This document shows, in pieces, positions 5,755-6,186 of a stretch of DNA of 6,186 nt. Under the pieces are notes generated by a model. That model worked only from the letters and a program-made list of their open reading frames with translations, searched no databases and was not told where the DNA came from. The translations under genes were made by a program, and so were the position numbers. Numbering within the stretch: the first letter of the stretch is position 1; the number at the start of each line of letters is the position of its first letter. The stretch is from the NCBI GenBank assembly GCA_003154255.1, contig PMCY01000103.1, forward strand, positions 8,797 to 14,982, read 5' to 3'. The DNA comes from Candidatus Aminicenantota bacterium. Its GTDB lineage: Bacteria; Acidobacteriota; Aminicenantia; Aminicenantales; UBA4085.

Positions 5755-6186
5755 GACATCGCAAGGTCCTCGCCCTCCTCGGCTCCTATCTCGACGGCGA
5801 GCTCGATCCCCGCCTCCGGGAGGCGATCGAAGCCCACCTTCGCGGGTGCGCGGCCTGCTCCCGGCAACGGGACGCCTGTTGCGCCGTGGATTCCCTGGCC
5901 ATATCCGTCCGCGTTCCCGACCCGCCTCCCGCCTATTGGGAGTCGTTCGCCGGACGCGTTAGGGCCGGTCTCCGGGCGCGGGAGTCCCGCATCTCGAGGA
6001 AGGAGACTCCCATGTTCCAGGATTCGTTCATCGTCCCTGAACGTCGGACCGCGACCCGGGCCGTCGTCTTCCCCCTGTCTCTGGCCGCCCATGCCCTCAT
6101 CGCCGCATTGCTTATCGTATTGCCCTTGATGCAGACGGGCAGTGGCCCGCGTATTGACATTACCAGCGCGTTCCTGGCCCCTCCCC
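5751..6186 (+). CDS. Zinc-finger anti-sigma factor continuing in frame into a TonB N-terminus (3' end cut off)
   Basis: 145 residues are visible, with no stop before the window ends. Residues 1-50 look like a zf-HC2 anti-sigma zinc finger: SYLDGELD (12-19) and H29-x3-C33-x2-C36 in EAHLRGCAAC, with extra Cys43 and Cys44. Such domains hold the cognate ECF factor inactive in the cytoplasm; here that would be the gene it overlaps by ATGA. Residues 51-87 are a linker with no membrane helix. From Met88 the sequence resembles a TonB: a short basic tail, a single hydrophobic helix (about 104-127) containing S110-x3-H114, then ITSAFLAPP (136-144) opening a proline-rich region. Ser-x3-His matches S16/H20 of E. 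coli TonB, where His20 is needed for ExbB/ExbD coupling. Start: AGGAGG at 5740-5745. Whether one fused protein or two products are made is open; a lost stop codon or sequence error is possible. Confidence 0.85.
   Translation, partial: MRHRKVLALLGSYLDGELDPRLREAIEAHLRGCAACSRQRDACCAVDSLAISVRVPDPPPAYWESFAGRVRAGLRARESRISRKETPMFQDSFIVPERRTATRAVVFPLSLAAHALIAALLIVLPLMQTGSGPRIDITSAFLAPP
6000..6005 (+). promoter_or_regulatory. Internal ribosome binding site at the TonB start
   Basis: AAGGAG six bases before an in-frame ATG at 6012, inside the open anti-sigma frame. Strength and spacing equal those of the annotated genes here, and it falls exactly where TonB-like sequence begins. A separate translation start is therefore likely. 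Confidence 0.6.
6012..6186 (+). CDS. Nested TonB-like energy transducer starting inside the anti-sigma frame (3' end cut off)
   Basis: Candidate separate product in the same frame as the anti-sigma gene; 58 residues are visible. It begins MFQDSFIVPERR, which I recall as similar to TonB proteins of Acidobacteriota. A membrane helix follows (residues about 17-40) containing Ser23-x3-His27, then a short spacer and FLAPP, the usual opening of the TonB proline-rich linker. TonB is anchored in the inner membrane, takes energy from ExbB/ExbD and passes it to outer-membrane receptors through a C-terminal periplasmic domain, which lies outside the window. The AAGGAG at 6000-6005 argues for independent initiation. 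The absence of a stop upstream means it would also be made as the C-terminal part of a fusion. Confidence 0.55.
   Translation, partial: MFQDSFIVPERRTATRAVVFPLSLAAHALIAALLIVLPLMQTGSGPRIDITSAFLAPP

Noticed and set aside
1..6186. CRISPR, tRNA, rRNA, insertion sequence, toxin-antitoxin or defence genes
   Set aside because: No regularly spaced repeats, cloverleaf, transposase motif, terminal inverted repeats or small paired ORFs could be recognised on either strand.

Overview
The window is GC-rich chromosomal DNA from a diderm (Gram-negative type) bacterium. A TonB-type energy-transducer start, an ECF sigma factor and long-chain acyl-CoA synthetase family genes point to an outer-membrane organism. 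The TonB start (Met-Phe-Gln-Asp-Ser-Phe), the COG1313-type radical SAM protein and the DUF3014 and DUF4097 proteins resemble what is seen in Acidobacteriota and Candidatus Aminicenantes. That placement is an inference from remembered families, not a search result. There are no tRNA or rRNA genes, CRISPR array, insertion sequence or phage genes; this is ordinary housekeeping and envelope territory.

Layout: (1) 1-512, minus: 5' part of a DedA-family membrane protein gene, running off the left edge. (2) 602-1567, plus: a radical SAM protein of the PflX/COG1313 type, divergent from dedA. The two promoters are back to back and their -35 hexamers share five bases; the radical SAM transcript looks leaderless. 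(3) 5012 down to 1583, minus: a three-gene co-directional cluster of long-chain acyl-CoA synthetase, DUF4097-type exported protein and DUF3014 membrane-anchored protein, with gaps of 23 and 17 bp and a good Shine-Dalgarno before each gene. It converges on the radical SAM gene across a 15-bp gap at a nested inverted repeat. (4) 5194 to the right edge, plus: an ECF sigma-70 factor, then a zinc-finger anti-sigma factor that overlaps it by ATGA.

The most unusual point is at the right end. The anti-sigma reading frame meets no stop. It continues in frame into a textbook TonB N-terminus (cytoplasmic tail, single membrane helix with Ser-x3-His, start of a proline-rich linker). A strong internal Shine-Dalgarno and ATG sit exactly at the TonB start (6012). 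The locus could therefore make an anti-sigma-TonB fusion, a free TonB from a nested start, or both. The topologies fit: zinc finger and TonB N-terminus are both cytoplasmic and the TonB C-terminus is periplasmic. This would tie sigma-factor control physically to the TonB energy-transduction machinery. The C-terminal half lies outside the window, so the idea is well founded at the N-terminus but incomplete.
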